This document shows, piece by piece, positions 25,330 to 34,761 of a stretch of DNA of 64,000 nt. The notes below the pieces were generated by a model. It had not been told where the DNA came from. It did not search any database and saw only the letters and a program-made list of their open reading frames with translations. The stretch is taken from positions 1,736,001 to 1,800,000 of the forward strand of contig NZ_CP030850.1 in assembly GCF_003325355.1 (NCBI RefSeq), read 5' to 3'. The DNA comes from Runella rosea. Lineage in GTDB: Bacteria > Bacteroidota > Bacteroidia > Cytophagales > Spirosomataceae. Each line of letters starts with the position of its first letter. The stretch's first letter is position 1. A program made the translations under genes and the position numbers.

Positions 25330-26523
25330 CTACATGGAAGTATAAAAGATTAAATTCTCTTGGTGAAGACGATTGTTAAGGCGCTGTACTACCTTTTCAA
25401 AAATTTCCTCGCTTCGTCGGGTGGGCGTTTGGTACGAGATCGTAATTTCGAGCCGCTCCCCATTCCAGTCCGTAATTTTAACATCGGGGGTAAGGGCAAG
25501 CTGCATCACCGTCTCAACGTCTGCCATCTGCTCTACGATTATTGATTTAAGATGCTCAGTATCCACATCGGACGCGGTATAAATTTTCAACCCCCTTTTT
25601 TCAAAACCAGCGCGGGTGTGGTTGATGATGGTGTTGTTGAGCAAAGGACCGTTGGGAATCATGACACGGCGGCCGTCGCCCGTGTCCAATACAGTATTAA
25701 ACATCAAAATATCCCGCACAACACCAGTATAATTTTGGGAAGTGATTTTTTCGCCTACTTTAAATTGTTTCATCAATAAAATGATAAAACCACCCGCGAA
25801 ATTGGACAAGCTGCCTTGCAGCGCAAAGCCAATGGCTAAGGTAGCCGCACTAAACAACGCCACAAAGCCTGTTACTTTAAGTCCTAAAAAGGCACCTGAA
25901 AACATGATAACACTAAGGCGCAAACCAATAGAAATCAGGCTTTTAATAAAACTTTTAACGGAAGGATCGACGCGACGACGATTATCAATAAATGATTTTA
26001 GTGGACGGTCAAACCAATTAATCAGCCCAAATCCCAACAATAAAATCGCCAACGCCGTCCCGAATTTTATCCCCCATTCAACGAGCGTTTCCGAATATTC
26101 AATGAATTGGGTTTTCAGCCTGACCAGAAATGTTTTGGCTTGGGAAGGGCACACCTGAATGTTCTGAAACAGCACAATTTCTTGGGCTACCACCTGGTCT
26201 TTTGTTTTATCGGCGTAATATCCGTCTATTTCTACATACACCCGGCTCAATTTCTCCCGACGGGCTTTTTTATAAATATCTTTAAGTTCCTGATACGCTC
26301 CTTTCGGCAATATTCGTACGATTTTCCCCGTCCGACAATCGCTCAACGTGGGATACCCTCCCAATTGCGTGTACATCCCCCGAAAAGACTCCGACGAGGT
26401 CGTATCACCAAACAATTGTGCGGGCGAAATTGTCGGAAAGGTTTGACTTTGAGCGTGAAAGACAAGAAAAAAAGTAAGAAGTAATCCTGAAAAGGTGGTG
26501 TATATAAGGCGAAAATTAGGCAT
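25330..26523 (-). CDS. MscS-family mechanosensitive channel
   Basis: 397 residues. A signal peptide and a periplasmic domain of about 110 residues precede three or four membrane helices. The pore-lining helix and beta domain are clear (ATLAIGFALQGSLSNFAGGF, IILLMKQFKVGEKITSQNYT, VVRDILMFNTVLDTGDGRRV, MIPNGPLLNNTIINHTRAG). It would release solutes upon osmotic downshock. The Cys-containing periplasmic extension is not part of E. coli MscS. A full promoter-like pair lies upstream at 26586-26617. Confidence 0.93.
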   Translation of the reverse strand: MPNFRLIYTTFSGLLLTFFLVFHAQSQTFPTISPAQLFGDTTSSESFRGMYTQLGGYPTLSDCRTGKIVRILPKGAYQELKDIYKKARREKLSRVYVEIDGYYADKTKDQVVAQEIVLFQNIQVCPSQAKTFLVRLKTQFIEYSETLVEWGIKFGTALAILLLGFGLINWFDRPLKSFIDNRRRVDPSVKSFIKSLISIGLRLSVIMFSGAFLGLKVTGFVALFSAATLAIGFALQGSLSNFAGGFIILLMKQFKVGEKITSQNYTGVVRDILMFNTVLDTGDGRRVMIPNGPLLNNTIINHTRAGFEKRGLKIYTASDVDTEHLKSIIVEQMADVETVMQLALTPDVKITDWNGERLEITISYQTPTRRSEEIFEKVVQRLNNRLHQENLIFYTSM

Positions 26524-26585
26524 GAAAGCTGACGTTGGTTATCTTGTAATAACGAATTTATCAGCCATTTTACATAAAAAAATAA

Positions 26586-26617
26586 CAAAATTACCGTTGT
26601 TGGCCTTTTTTCACCAA
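26586..26617 (-). promoter_or_regulatory. Candidate promoter of the MscS gene
   Basis: On the minus strand TTG (26615-26617) and TAatTTTG (26586-26593) are separated by 21 bases, matching the Bacteroidota -33/-7 layout. Confidence 0.55.
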
Positions 26618-26768
26618 CGACATACCAATTCTACAAAGGTGGTGCTTCTGCGCGGCAGACCGTTCCGAAGCTTTTCATACTACTAACTCGCTCTATGCAT
26701 ATATATCTATCACAATCAACTGATAACTAAGTATTTAATTAACTGAGAAAATGAATATTTTGATTCGT

Positions 26769-27914
26769 TTAGAAAATACCTAAAAACCGTTTTTTGTATA
26801 CCTTCGTCAAATCTTTTTCAAACAAAGTATAGGGGTCATTGTAGAAATTCAAGAAATCTGGTACGCTCGAATGCCCCTGATAAGGTGCATAATAATGCGT
26901 GGGACTGTGAATATCGTTGCGCCATACCAATACATACGATAAGTTTATTTTCTCGGTTTTGAGTGCTTTTAACAAGGTTTCGGTCCACCAAGTAGGATTG
27001 GGAATTGACTCTAATCCCGTTTCGGTAAATGCCGCTAACTTATTGGCTTTTTTGGCGTAGTCAGATACTATTTTTAACTTCTTCACACCTGCTTCCAGAT
27101 TATATTTTCCGTCGCGGCCAAAGTCGCCATAGTTGTCCATTCCGACCATGTCTACCCATTTATCGCTGGGGTAACGTTCCAAAAACTCCTCTTCGGTGTT
27201 GAACTTATTGTCGGGAGAAAAAGCGTAAATAAAATTATGAACGCCCAAGCTATCACGCAAATACGAAACCGTAAATTGCCAAACATCAACAAAATCCTCG
27301 CGGCTGCAATGCGGTTTCCCCCACCAAAACCACCCACCGTCAAACTCATGAAAGGGACGAAATATCATGGGTGCTAGCGTCCCGTTTTTTCCCCGTACTG
27401 AATTGGCAAAGTCGCCCACAGTACGCAATATTTCCTTGTATTTTTCGTGGTGCGAACCGCCCGGTTTAATGAGTGAAATGGCTGGTGCAGAGACTGTATC
27501 GACCCAATAAAAACCGCCTTTGGAAGCAGGATTAGAAAAATGCCACGCTACGGTTGTGACTCCGCCCCGGTTATAGGTATCTATCACGTTTTTTTTCAAT
27601 GCATTCACCGCCTGATCAATGGCAGCTTTCGGACGTCCCGAAAAACCGCTAAAATCTACCCCAATCACCGCAGGATGCGAGCCCGTGACCGATTTTACAT
27701 CTGAGCGGTCCCTCTCCCCAGACCAGCCATGTCCATATTCAGTGGCGTGTTGGTGCCCAAAAAGAATGTGTTTTTTTGACGTTTTTTTCAGATAACGATA
27801 TAAGGCTTTGGTCTCTTTAGTGGCATTTTTATCAATTTGTGCAGCGCTGATAAACGGCAAAAAAAAGAGACATATAGACACCGCAAAAATTAACTGTTTA
27901 TACGATTTTATCAT
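26769..27914 (-). CDS. GH26 beta-mannanase
   Basis: 381 residues with a signal peptide (about 1-25). GH26 hallmarks: HILFGHQHATEYGHGW, TVAWHFSNP, the acid/base glutamate in FRPFHEFDGGWFWWG, and the nucleophile in AAFTETGLES. It cleaves beta-1,4-mannosidic bonds (endo-mannanase or mannobiohydrolase) and would act outside the cytoplasm. Last gene of the mannan cluster, separated from the next gene by a 92-base palindromic spacer. Confidence 0.92.
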   Translation of the reverse strand: MIKSYKQLIFAVSICLFFLPFISAAQIDKNATKETKALYRYLKKTSKKHILFGHQHATEYGHGWSGERDRSDVKSVTGSHPAVIGVDFSGFSGRPKAAIDQAVNALKKNVIDTYNRGGVTTVAWHFSNPASKGGFYWVDTVSAPAISLIKPGGSHHEKYKEILRTVGDFANSVRGKNGTLAPMIFRPFHEFDGGWFWWGKPHCSREDFVDVWQFTVSYLRDSLGVHNFIYAFSPDNKFNTEEEFLERYPSDKWVDMVGMDNYGDFGRDGKYNLEAGVKKLKIVSDYAKKANKLAAFTETGLESIPNPTWWTETLLKALKTEKINLSYVLVWRNDIHSPTHYYAPYQGHSSVPDFLNFYNDPYTLFEKDLTKVYKKRFLGIF

Positions 27915-27931
27915 GGGTAAAATGGTGTTTT

Positions 27932-28010
27932 GTAGGGGCAGGCCTTGCGTCTGTCCAGTTTAGGTGGCGCCTGACCAGTTTAGATGGGCGGAGGTAAACC
28001 CCGCCCCTAC
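27932..28010. repeat. Intergenic inverted repeat
   Basis: GTAGGGGC at 27932-27939 and GCCCCTAC at 28003-28010 bracket a spacer that holds two related copies of a CCAGTTTAG-centred word. The right end overlaps the stop codon of the AKR gene. It is probably a small palindromic dispersed repeat. Confidence 0.5.
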
Positions 28011-29020
28011 AATAAAATTTTCTCAATTTTTGATAATTCTTCGGCACTGAAATGTTGATTTTCCAGACATTTTAGGGAATCTTTCAATTGAGACACACGA
28101 CTCGCCCCGATCAAAACCGAGGTAACGCGTGGGTCTTTTAGCAGCCACGCCAACGCCATTTGCGCCAAAGTTTGACCGCGTTCTAGTGCCAAGGCGTTGA
28201 GTTTTTCGATTTTTTGAAGCGTTTCAGGAGTGATTTGACTCGTTTTCAAAAAGCCATGTTCCTTCGCCGCCCGCGAATCTGACGGAATTCCTTTCAGGTA
28301 TTTGTCGGTTAAAAGCCCCTGCGCCAAGGGAGAGAACGGAATACATCCAACGCCTTTATCACCCAAAACATCCAACAAACCACCTTCTACCCAACGCTCA
28401 AACATTGAGTATTTGGGTTGGTGAATGAGGCAGGGCGTCCCCAAATCTTTCAAAATCTGAATGGCTTTGGCTGAATTTTCGGCCGTATAACTGGAGATTC
28501 CTACATACAATGCCTTTCCTTGACGAACAATGCTGTCTAGCGCGCCCATTGTTTCTTCAAGCGGGGTGTTGGGGTCAAAACGGTGCGAGTAGAAAATATC
28601 CACGTAATCCAAGCCCATACGTTTGAGACTTTGTTCGCAGCTCGCTATCAAGTATTTGCGTGAGCCCCATTCACCATACGGCCCAGGCCACATCAAGTGG
28701 CCCGCTTTCGACGAAATAATGAGTTCGTCGCGGTGACCAGCAAAGTCTTTTTTGAGCAATACCCCAAAATTTTCTTCGGCCGAGCCGGGCGGCGGACCGT
28801 AGTTGTTGGCTAAATCAAAATGGGTAATTCCCGCATCAAAAGCGGCACGAAGAATAGCACGATAGTTTTCAAACACATCGACTCCTCCAAAATTATGCCA
28901 CAAGCCCAACGAAATAGCGGGCAGTTTGAGGCCGCTTTTTCCGCAGCGGCGGTACGACATGTGTTCGTAACGGGCGTGATTAGGTACGTAAGTCATTGGA
29001 TCGATTTTAGTTTTTTGCAT
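28007..29020 (-). CDS. Aldo/keto reductase (YghZ-like)
   Basis: 337 residues, full length for the family. The TIM-barrel AKR signatures are present (ISLGLWHNFGG, AFDAGITHFDLANNYGPPPG, VDIFYSHRFDP, IPFSPLAQGLLTDKYL, VTSVLIGASRVSQLKDS). Relatives such as YghZ reduce L-glyceraldehyde-3-phosphate or other aldehydes with NADPH. Its ATG follows directly after the stop of the esterase gene (TAA then ATG), so translation is coupled. Its use in mannan breakdown is inferred from position only. Confidence 0.92.
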   Translation of the reverse strand: MQKTKIDPMTYVPNHARYEHMSYRRCGKSGLKLPAISLGLWHNFGGVDVFENYRAILRAAFDAGITHFDLANNYGPPPGSAEENFGVLLKKDFAGHRDELIISSKAGHLMWPGPYGEWGSRKYLIASCEQSLKRMGLDYVDIFYSHRFDPNTPLEETMGALDSIVRQGKALYVGISSYTAENSAKAIQILKDLGTPCLIHQPKYSMFERWVEGGLLDVLGDKGVGCIPFSPLAQGLLTDKYLKGIPSDSRAAKEHGFLKTSQITPETLQKIEKLNALALERGQTLAQMALAWLLKDPRVTSVLIGASRVSQLKDSLKCLENQHFSAEELSKIEKILL

Positions 29021-30973
29021 TTACTCAAACTTCTTACCTTCCGTTTTTCCTTTCCAATCATCAGTTCTGAAAGGACTGGCGGGCAAACCTTCACTGTTGA
29101 ACAAATTGGCATCTTCGGGCGCATTCGCCCAACCATAACGCACCGCAATAGGCTTTTGTCCTTTAGGGTGATACACTTCTACTTTATCGCCAATGATTTC
29201 GGCTTTGGCGTAGTAAAACACTTTATCCTCTCCTGCAATTTCAAAACCTTTGACGTAGCCAAATTTATCTTTTACCATTAAACCCTCTCCTGTATAATCA
29301 AAAGTAACAACGGCCCTATCCTCCTCAAAATGAACCGATTCATACATTGGTCCAGAATGCAAGACTTCCAATCCATAATTAGATTTAAGCGCATTCAGGG
29401 CTAGGCGGTGGCCCACATCTTGTTTGTTGGTGGGGTGAATATCTTTGGGATTGCCAACGTCGGTCGTCACGGCCATTCCCGTCTTGGGGAGGCTCAGGGT
29501 CATGGTTTGTGCTTCGCGAAGTTCGGCCCAATCGCTGCCGTCATTGCTGTTTTGATACGCCCCATAGCTCGAAAGCTGCACAAAATAAAATGAAAATTCG
29601 TCTTTCCATTTTTGCCGCCAATCGTTAATCATCAGCGGAAAAGTTTGGCGGTACTGATACGCCCGCCCTGCGTTGGACTCTCCCTGATACCACAATGCCC
29701 CCCGAATGGCAAACGGCACCAAAGGGGCAATCATTCCGTTATAAATCGTGGTCGCTACGTTGTTGCTGCTGTGATTGTAGGTGTGAGTTTCGGCAAAAGA
29801 AGGCATCAGATACCAGCCCGTAGCCAAGCTTACTTTGCTGTCTTTTGCGCTGACAAACAAGTCATCGGGGGTACCGTTGATACCCAGCCCATACCACGGA
29901 AACTGCACCATATTGCCAAATTTAATGACCAATTTGTTGTTACCACTTTTCCACGTGTTGGCTGGTAAAGTGATTTTGCGCATTCCTTCCATAATTCCCT
30001 GCGACACCAATTGTCCGTTGATGTAAATCTCGTTGAAACTATCCTGAATTCCCAAACCCAAGGTAGTGGCTTGCCCTACCATTTCTTCGGGAATATCGAC
30101 CGTCCGTGCCATGAATCCTTTGCCCCGAAACATCCAGATTCCTTTCCAATCCCACTGACCAATCGGGCTACCTGCGTTGTGCCATTTAGAAAAATCATAT
30201 CCTGCTTCGGTATATTTTTTCTCGTCGGCCACGGTAGGATTTACCTCCGTTTTCAACAATTGCTTCCGCGTTTTTAGGTCCAGAATCGCGTCGGCCTCTT
30301 CCCAGGTTTTCGGCAAATTTTGAGCAACGGGTTTTAATTCCTCATGGGTCAGCATGGCTTCTTTGCTTAACCAGCCTTCCAATTGCGAACCACCCCACGA
30401 CGAATGCAAAAGCCCAATGGGAATCTTGAGTTTTTGGTACAGCTCACGGGCGAAGAAAAAACCAATGGCCGTAAAATTCCCCACATTTTCTTCATTACTC
30501 ATTTTCCACTCCCCCGAAGTCAAATCAGTTTGCGGCTGCATAGTGACATCATGCGCCACAAAAAAGTGGCGTATCTGCGGAAAATCGGCATTTTTCTTCT
30601 CCACTTTAAAGTTATCAGCCTGTTTGACGGGCCATTCCATGTTTGACTGCCCAGAGCAGAGCCACACTTCTCCCATCAGAATATCGTTTACTTCTAGTTT
30701 TTCTGATTTAGCCGTAACGGTCATTTGGTGCGGGCCGCCCGCCTCTAGCGGCGTAAATTTTACCGACCATTTTCCAGAAGCATCGGCCGTAGCAATTTGT
30801 TTTTGCCCCGCCAACGTTACCGTTACCTTTTCCTTGGGCTTAGCCCAGCCCCATACGGGAATAGGCTTCTGACGTTGCAACACCACGTGGTCAGAAAACA
30901 GCCGGGCGAGTTTGAGTTGCGCAAAGCTTTGAATTTGAACGAGAAGAAAGGAAAGAAGTAGAAATCGTTTCAT
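29021..30973 (-). CDS. SGNH sialate O-acetylesterase-like esterase
   Basis: 650 residues with a signal peptide. The N-terminal Ig-like part (LFSDHVVLQRQKPIPVWGWA) leads to the SGNH core: nucleophile Ser in WLCSGQSNMEWPV, ALWYQGESNAGRAYQY, and a C-terminal catalytic His in KDIHPTNKQDVGHRLA. An inserted jelly-roll-like region (MFRGKGFMARTVDIPEEM, QDSFNEIYINGQLVSQG) is a family feature. Named for sialate deacetylation, but inside a mannan cluster the likely substrate is acetylated (gluco)mannan; that is inference. Confidence 0.9.
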   Translation of the reverse strand: MKRFLLLSFLLVQIQSFAQLKLARLFSDHVVLQRQKPIPVWGWAKPKEKVTVTLAGQKQIATADASGKWSVKFTPLEAGGPHQMTVTAKSEKLEVNDILMGEVWLCSGQSNMEWPVKQADNFKVEKKNADFPQIRHFFVAHDVTMQPQTDLTSGEWKMSNEENVGNFTAIGFFFARELYQKLKIPIGLLHSSWGGSQLEGWLSKEAMLTHEELKPVAQNLPKTWEEADAILDLKTRKQLLKTEVNPTVADEKKYTEAGYDFSKWHNAGSPIGQWDWKGIWMFRGKGFMARTVDIPEEMVGQATTLGLGIQDSFNEIYINGQLVSQGIMEGMRKITLPANTWKSGNNKLVIKFGNMVQFPWYGLGINGTPDDLFVSAKDSKVSLATGWYLMPSFAETHTYNHSSNNVATTIYNGMIAPLVPFAIRGALWYQGESNAGRAYQYRQTFPLMINDWRQKWKDEFSFYFVQLSSYGAYQNSNDGSDWAELREAQTMTLSLPKTGMAVTTDVGNPKDIHPTNKQDVGHRLALNALKSNYGLEVLHSGPMYESVHFEEDRAVVTFDYTGEGLMVKDKFGYVKGFEIAGEDKVFYYAKAEIIGDKVEVYHPKGQKPIAVRYGWANAPEDANLFNSEGLPASPFRTDDWKGKTEGKKFE

Positions 30974-31046
30974 TTTTAGGATTAGGATTTGTAACGCTAC
31001 TGAATTAAAATATCACTAAGCTTAAGTAAAGGTTTTTGTTCTGTCA

Positions 31047-31101
31047 GGGCTAAAGCCCAACATTCATACCCTTTTATCCCTCTCCAACCTAAAGGCTGGA
31101 G
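31047..31101. repeat. Two small hairpins between the esterase and GH5 genes
   Basis: GGGC-taaa-GCCC at 31047-31058 and CTCCAACC-taaa-GGCTGGAG at 31082-31101 share a TAAA loop. They could terminate or process the transcript inside the mannan cluster, but no T-tract follows. Confidence 0.45.
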
Positions 31102-31132
31102 TTAGAAAAGTCGCTCAACTTCAAATTAACTT

Positions 31133-32149
31133 TCATTTGTTGGAATTATATTCTAAAAGCGCTTTTTTAAAGTATTTTCCTTGCCTTGTGGGCGTAAAAT
31201 TCCAATCGGAAAACATACGGGGTGCCCAGCGGTCGTCAAAAACCCACCCCACCCAACTGATGCCCTGCTCAGCGGTATATTTGGTGATGGCATCACCGTA
31301 TGATTCGTCGCTGATGACCGGAACGTGCGCTCCTACTTCTTCGGCTCCTGAAAAACCGATTTCGGTCAATATCAACGGGTATTTTTTAGCCACAAATCCC
31401 CAGTCGGTCGGCCATTTGTTTTCCCAGGGTTTTCCCCCATTTTTCATAGGATACGGGTGACTTACGTAAGCAATTCCAGGCGCATTGATGGGATTTTCTT
31501 TGACGGGAGTCAAGTCATAGGCCCAATTGAAACCAGCGACCAACGGGATAGCGTCGTTGCCGTGGGCACGAATAATGCCAATCATTTCTTCATTCAAGGT
31601 TTTCCATTGTTCCCACGAACACGTTCCTAACTGCCCGCCCGCAACTGTTGGTTCGTTGAACAATTCAAAGAAAGCAACAGTGTTGTTCCCTTTAAAATGC
31701 TTGGCCATGGTCCGCCAAAACTCAAAAGTTTCTTTTTGGGTCGTTTCATAATTATCAGATTGGTACATTTCAGTCCGTAGATTACCAATCGAATGCCAGT
31801 CAATGACGACGTACAAGCCCAATTCCGTCGCCCATTTTACGCCGTCATCCAGTAATTTCAAATACTCAGTTTTCCCTCGTTTCCGCCACGCGGCAGGATG
31901 AACGGGAAACCGAATAATGTTAGCACCCCAGTTTTTGATTTCCTGAAAAAATGCTTTCTCCCAATGCCCTTTGGTATGCAGATTGTCAGGGTCGGCTACG
32001 TTTAGGCCTCTGAATATCATCACTTTGCCATCTTCGGCAACGAATTTATTCCCCTCAACTTTGATTTTTCTGAGGGCAGTTTGGGCAATGACCGAAGTAA
32101 ACAAAACGCTAAAAGTCAAAAGCAATAAAGGTGTTTTTAATTTCAACAT
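31133..32149 (-). CDS. GH5-family glycoside hydrolase (cellulase/mannanase fold)
   Basis: 338 residues from the ATG at 32149, which sits at the beginning of the signal peptide (MLKLKTPLLLLTFSVLFTSV). Conserved GH5 features: GLNVADPDNLHTKGHWE, IIRFPVHPAAWRK, VIDWHSIGNLRTEM, acid/base Glu in FFELFNEPT and nucleophile Glu in LTEIGFSG. With the GH26 enzyme it would depolymerise (gluco)mannan. Cellulase versus mannanase specificity is not decided by sequence. Confidence 0.9.
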   Translation of the reverse strand: MLKLKTPLLLLTFSVLFTSVIAQTALRKIKVEGNKFVAEDGKVMIFRGLNVADPDNLHTKGHWEKAFFQEIKNWGANIIRFPVHPAAWRKRGKTEYLKLLDDGVKWATELGLYVVIDWHSIGNLRTEMYQSDNYETTQKETFEFWRTMAKHFKGNNTVAFFELFNEPTVAGGQLGTCSWEQWKTLNEEMIGIIRAHGNDAIPLVAGFNWAYDLTPVKENPINAPGIAYVSHPYPMKNGGKPWENKWPTDWGFVAKKYPLILTEIGFSGAEEVGAHVPVISDESYGDAITKYTAEQGISWVGWVFDDRWAPRMFSDWNFTPTRQGKYFKKALLEYNSNK

Positions 32150-32162
32150 ACAGAAGTACACA

Positions 32163-33377
32163 TTAGATTCTTTTCAAAATTTCCATGCAGGCGCGGGCGT
32201 TATGATACGGGCATTTCCAAAATCCAATGCGGTCTTCGGTATGCATCAACGACATATCGTCGTACACGCCCCAATTCCATTCACCGATTTCTGCATTGAT
32301 AAGATGCTTTTTGGCAAATTGCCAAAGGCCTTCTACACACCGTAGATAACGCTCCTCACCACTCAACTGAAAAGCATTGAAATATCCAACCATACCCTCC
32401 GCCGACACCCACCATTCTCGGTGCGTGTCCCAATGATTGGTTTGAGGGTCAAATTCATGGTTTAGACTTCCATCTTCGTTAAACCCTTGGGCCGCTGCAT
32501 CGGCCATGCGGAGGGCGATGGATTTCCATTTTTTCAAAAGCGTTTCGTTGTGTAAAACTTCGGTGGCTTCGTACAACAACCACGACGCCTCAATGTCATG
32601 TCCAAAAGAGATAGTATCAGAAGTGGGTGTCCATTGAGCATCAAAAAACAACTGCATATGGCCACTTTTGGCTTCAATGATGTGTTTTTCAAACACATCC
32701 AACAAATGCCGAATCTTCGCTTCTACCTGGGCATTGGGCCATACACGGTACAAATTGACGTATGCCTCAATGATGTGAAGATGCGTATTCATCGTTTTGG
32801 GGTCATTACGGTCTTTCTCACTCAAACGTAAATCCTCCAAAAGTTCCCAATCCTGCGTAAACGCCTCCCAATAACCGCCATTTTGAGGGTCAAAACTATG
32901 GTTTTCTATTAATTCAAATAGTTCAATCGCGAAATTCAACGCCTGCTGATTGCGCGTTGCGCGGTAGTATTCCGTCAATCCATACATCGTAAAAGCCAAT
33001 CCATAAATCTGTTTGCGCGTACTCAATGGCTTTCCATGCGCATCAACCGACCAATAAACACCGCCGTGGACAGTGTCCCGAAAATGCTGATTGATGTAGT
33101 GAAAAGCGCGGTTGGCAATAGATAAAAATTCTTTTCCTTCTGTACTTTCTTTTCCAGAAGATAAAAAGGGTTGATTGAGTACCGCCGAAAAGGTCCATAA
33201 AATACGGGCATTGAGTACGCTACTCTTGTCAACTTCGGGGTGAACAATGCCATCAAAGTCCATTTTTCCGATAAAACCACCGTTCAAATCATCGAGGGAA
33301 TGAGTTGCCCAAAAGGCAAGGATATTAGACAATTCTACCTGAATTTCCTGTTTTAAATCAAATATAGAATGGTTCAT
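32163..33377 (-). CDS. Cellobiose/mannobiose 2-epimerase (AGE family)
   Basis: 404 residues from the ATG at 33377. It has the AGE-fold motifs seen in cellobiose 2-epimerases (DLNGGFIGKMDFDG, SSVLNARILWTFSAVL, GGVYWSVDAHGKPLSTRKQI, MNTHLHIIEAYVNLYRVW, SFGHDIEASWLLYEA). The enzyme converts the reducing-end mannose of mannobiose to glucose, giving mannosylglucose for the adjacent GH130 phosphorylase. Cytoplasmic. 13 bases separate its stop from the GH5 gene. The fold is firm and the specificity strongly supported by neighbours. Confidence 0.92.
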   Translation of the reverse strand: MNHSIFDLKQEIQVELSNILAFWATHSLDDLNGGFIGKMDFDGIVHPEVDKSSVLNARILWTFSAVLNQPFLSSGKESTEGKEFLSIANRAFHYINQHFRDTVHGGVYWSVDAHGKPLSTRKQIYGLAFTMYGLTEYYRATRNQQALNFAIELFELIENHSFDPQNGGYWEAFTQDWELLEDLRLSEKDRNDPKTMNTHLHIIEAYVNLYRVWPNAQVEAKIRHLLDVFEKHIIEAKSGHMQLFFDAQWTPTSDTISFGHDIEASWLLYEATEVLHNETLLKKWKSIALRMADAAAQGFNEDGSLNHEFDPQTNHWDTHREWWVSAEGMVGYFNAFQLSGEERYLRCVEGLWQFAKKHLINAEIGEWNWGVYDDMSLMHTEDRIGFWKCPYHNARACMEILKRI

Positions 33378-33417
33378 AAGGATGGGTAAAACCAAATAAA
33401 AAACACTAAGCAGAGCA

Positions 33418-33463
33418 CAAAGAACACAAAGAAAAACGGCAACTTATTTCTTTGTGTTCTTTG
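33418..33463. repeat. Hairpin between the epimerase and phosphorylase genes
   Basis: 17-base perfect arms (CAAAGAACACAAAGAAA) with a 12-base loop in the gap between the two genes. The arm itself holds repeated CACAAAG words. It may attenuate or stabilise the mannan transcript. Confidence 0.6.
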
Positions 33464-33502
33464 GGAAATCCAAGGTGATTTTTGGTAGGTATCGTTTGCC
33501 GT

Positions 33503-34702
33503 TTAGAAAGCTGTTGTGCGTTGTTTCTGCCCCAAAAACAGCCTATTTTTCTCAATCAACCCTTTCAATGTTTTTACAGAAGCTGCCGAACGAAGCCCGT
33601 CAGGAGGCGTATTGGTGCAGTAATCTACCAATTTATCAAGCGTACTGGTGGCCACGTGCATACGTGTATCCGACGAGGCGTAGTAGATAAAAACCGTACC
33701 GTCATCGTCCAAAATCCAGCCATTGGAAAATGTTACGTTCGACACGTCCCCCACTCTTTCTTCACCCTCTGGTGCAATAAAATACCCTCCTGGTTTATGA
33801 ATCACCTTGGTCAAATCCTGTAAGTCGGTCATAAACATATACAACACATAGCGCAGGCCAGCAGCCGTATTTCGCACGCCATGTGCCAGATGCAACCACC
33901 CTTTTGGGGTTTTAATGGGCGCAGGGCCTTGGCCGTTTTTAACTTCATAAACCGTGTGGTAGCTTTTTTCGTCCACAATAAATTCTTTTTCTACCACGGC
34001 ATTTTCCATTGAATCGGTAAAACCCAAGCCGATTCCTCCGCCCGTTCCTGCGTCAATAAATCCATCCTGCGGACGCGTATAAAGCGCGTATTTTCCATTT
34101 ATAAATTCGGGATGCAGCACCACGTTGCGCTGTTGAGGCGAGGGCGTTTTTAGGTCGGGTAAACGTTCCCAAATTTTCAGGTCTTTTGTACGAGCTATCC
34201 CGCACTGAGCCACGGCCGAGCTTTCATCCCCGATTTTGGCGGCAGGGTCTTTTCGCTCCGTACAAAACAACCCGTAAATCCAACCGTCTTGGTGCGCCAC
34301 CAAACGCATATCGTATACGTTTCCGTCGTGGACCTCGGTCTCGGGCATATCAATGGGTGCATCCCAAAAGCGAAAATTATCAATCCCGTTGGGGCTTTCG
34401 GCAATCGCAAAAAAGGATTTTCGGTCTACCCCTTCTACCCGTACCGCCAACAAGTAGCTGCCCTGCCATTTGATGGCTCCCGCGTTGAAGGTCGCATTGA
34501 TCCCAAACCGTTCCATCAAATACGGGTTGGTCTCGGGATTCAAATCATATCGCCAAAACAAAGGGACATGAGCCGCCGTCAACACAGGATTTTCGTAACG
34601 ATCGTATATGCCATTGCTGTGTTTCTGCCTGGCATTTATTCGTATAATCAACTCGTTATGAGCCGATTCTAAGGTCGACAAACGATTTTCAAAAGAATTC
34701 AT
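33503..34702 (-). CDS. GH130 mannosylglucose phosphorylase
   Basis: 399 residues from the ATG at 34702 ([16 protein letters not shown]); the longer frame to 34813 would run 52 bases into the end of the transporter gene. GH130 features: [60 protein letters not shown], and GLHL-type [19 protein letters not shown]. The likely activity is phosphorolysis of 4-O-beta-mannosyl-glucose to mannose-1-phosphate and glucose in the cytoplasm. Its partner epimerase lies just downstream. Confidence 0.92.
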   Translation of the reverse strand: MNSFENRLSTLESAHNELIIRINARQKHSNGIYDRYENPVLTAAHVPLFWRYDLNPETNPYLMERFGINATFNAGAIKWQGSYLLAVRVEGVDRKSFFAIAESPNGIDNFRFWDAPIDMPETEVHDGNVYDMRLVAHQDGWIYGLFCTERKDPAAKIGDESSAVAQCGIARTKDLKIWERLPDLKTPSPQQRNVVLHPEFINGKYALYTRPQDGFIDAGTGGGIGLGFTDSMENAVVEKEFIVDEKSYHTVYEVKNGQGPAPIKTPKGWLHLAHGVRNTAAGLRYVLYMFMTDLQDLTKVIHKPGGYFIAPEGEERVGDVSNVTFSNGWILDDDGTVFIYYASSDTRMHVATSTLDKLVDYCTNTPPDGLRSAASVKTLKGLIEKNRLFLGQKQRTTAF

Positions 34703-34761
34703 TATGTGTAAGATAGATAATAGATTACAACAATACAGCACTGGAAAATGAAAGCATTGTG

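Noticed and set aside
29835-30872. Open frames on the plus strand inside the esterase gene
   Set aside because: They are antisense to a gene with clear family motifs and show no conserved domain of their own.
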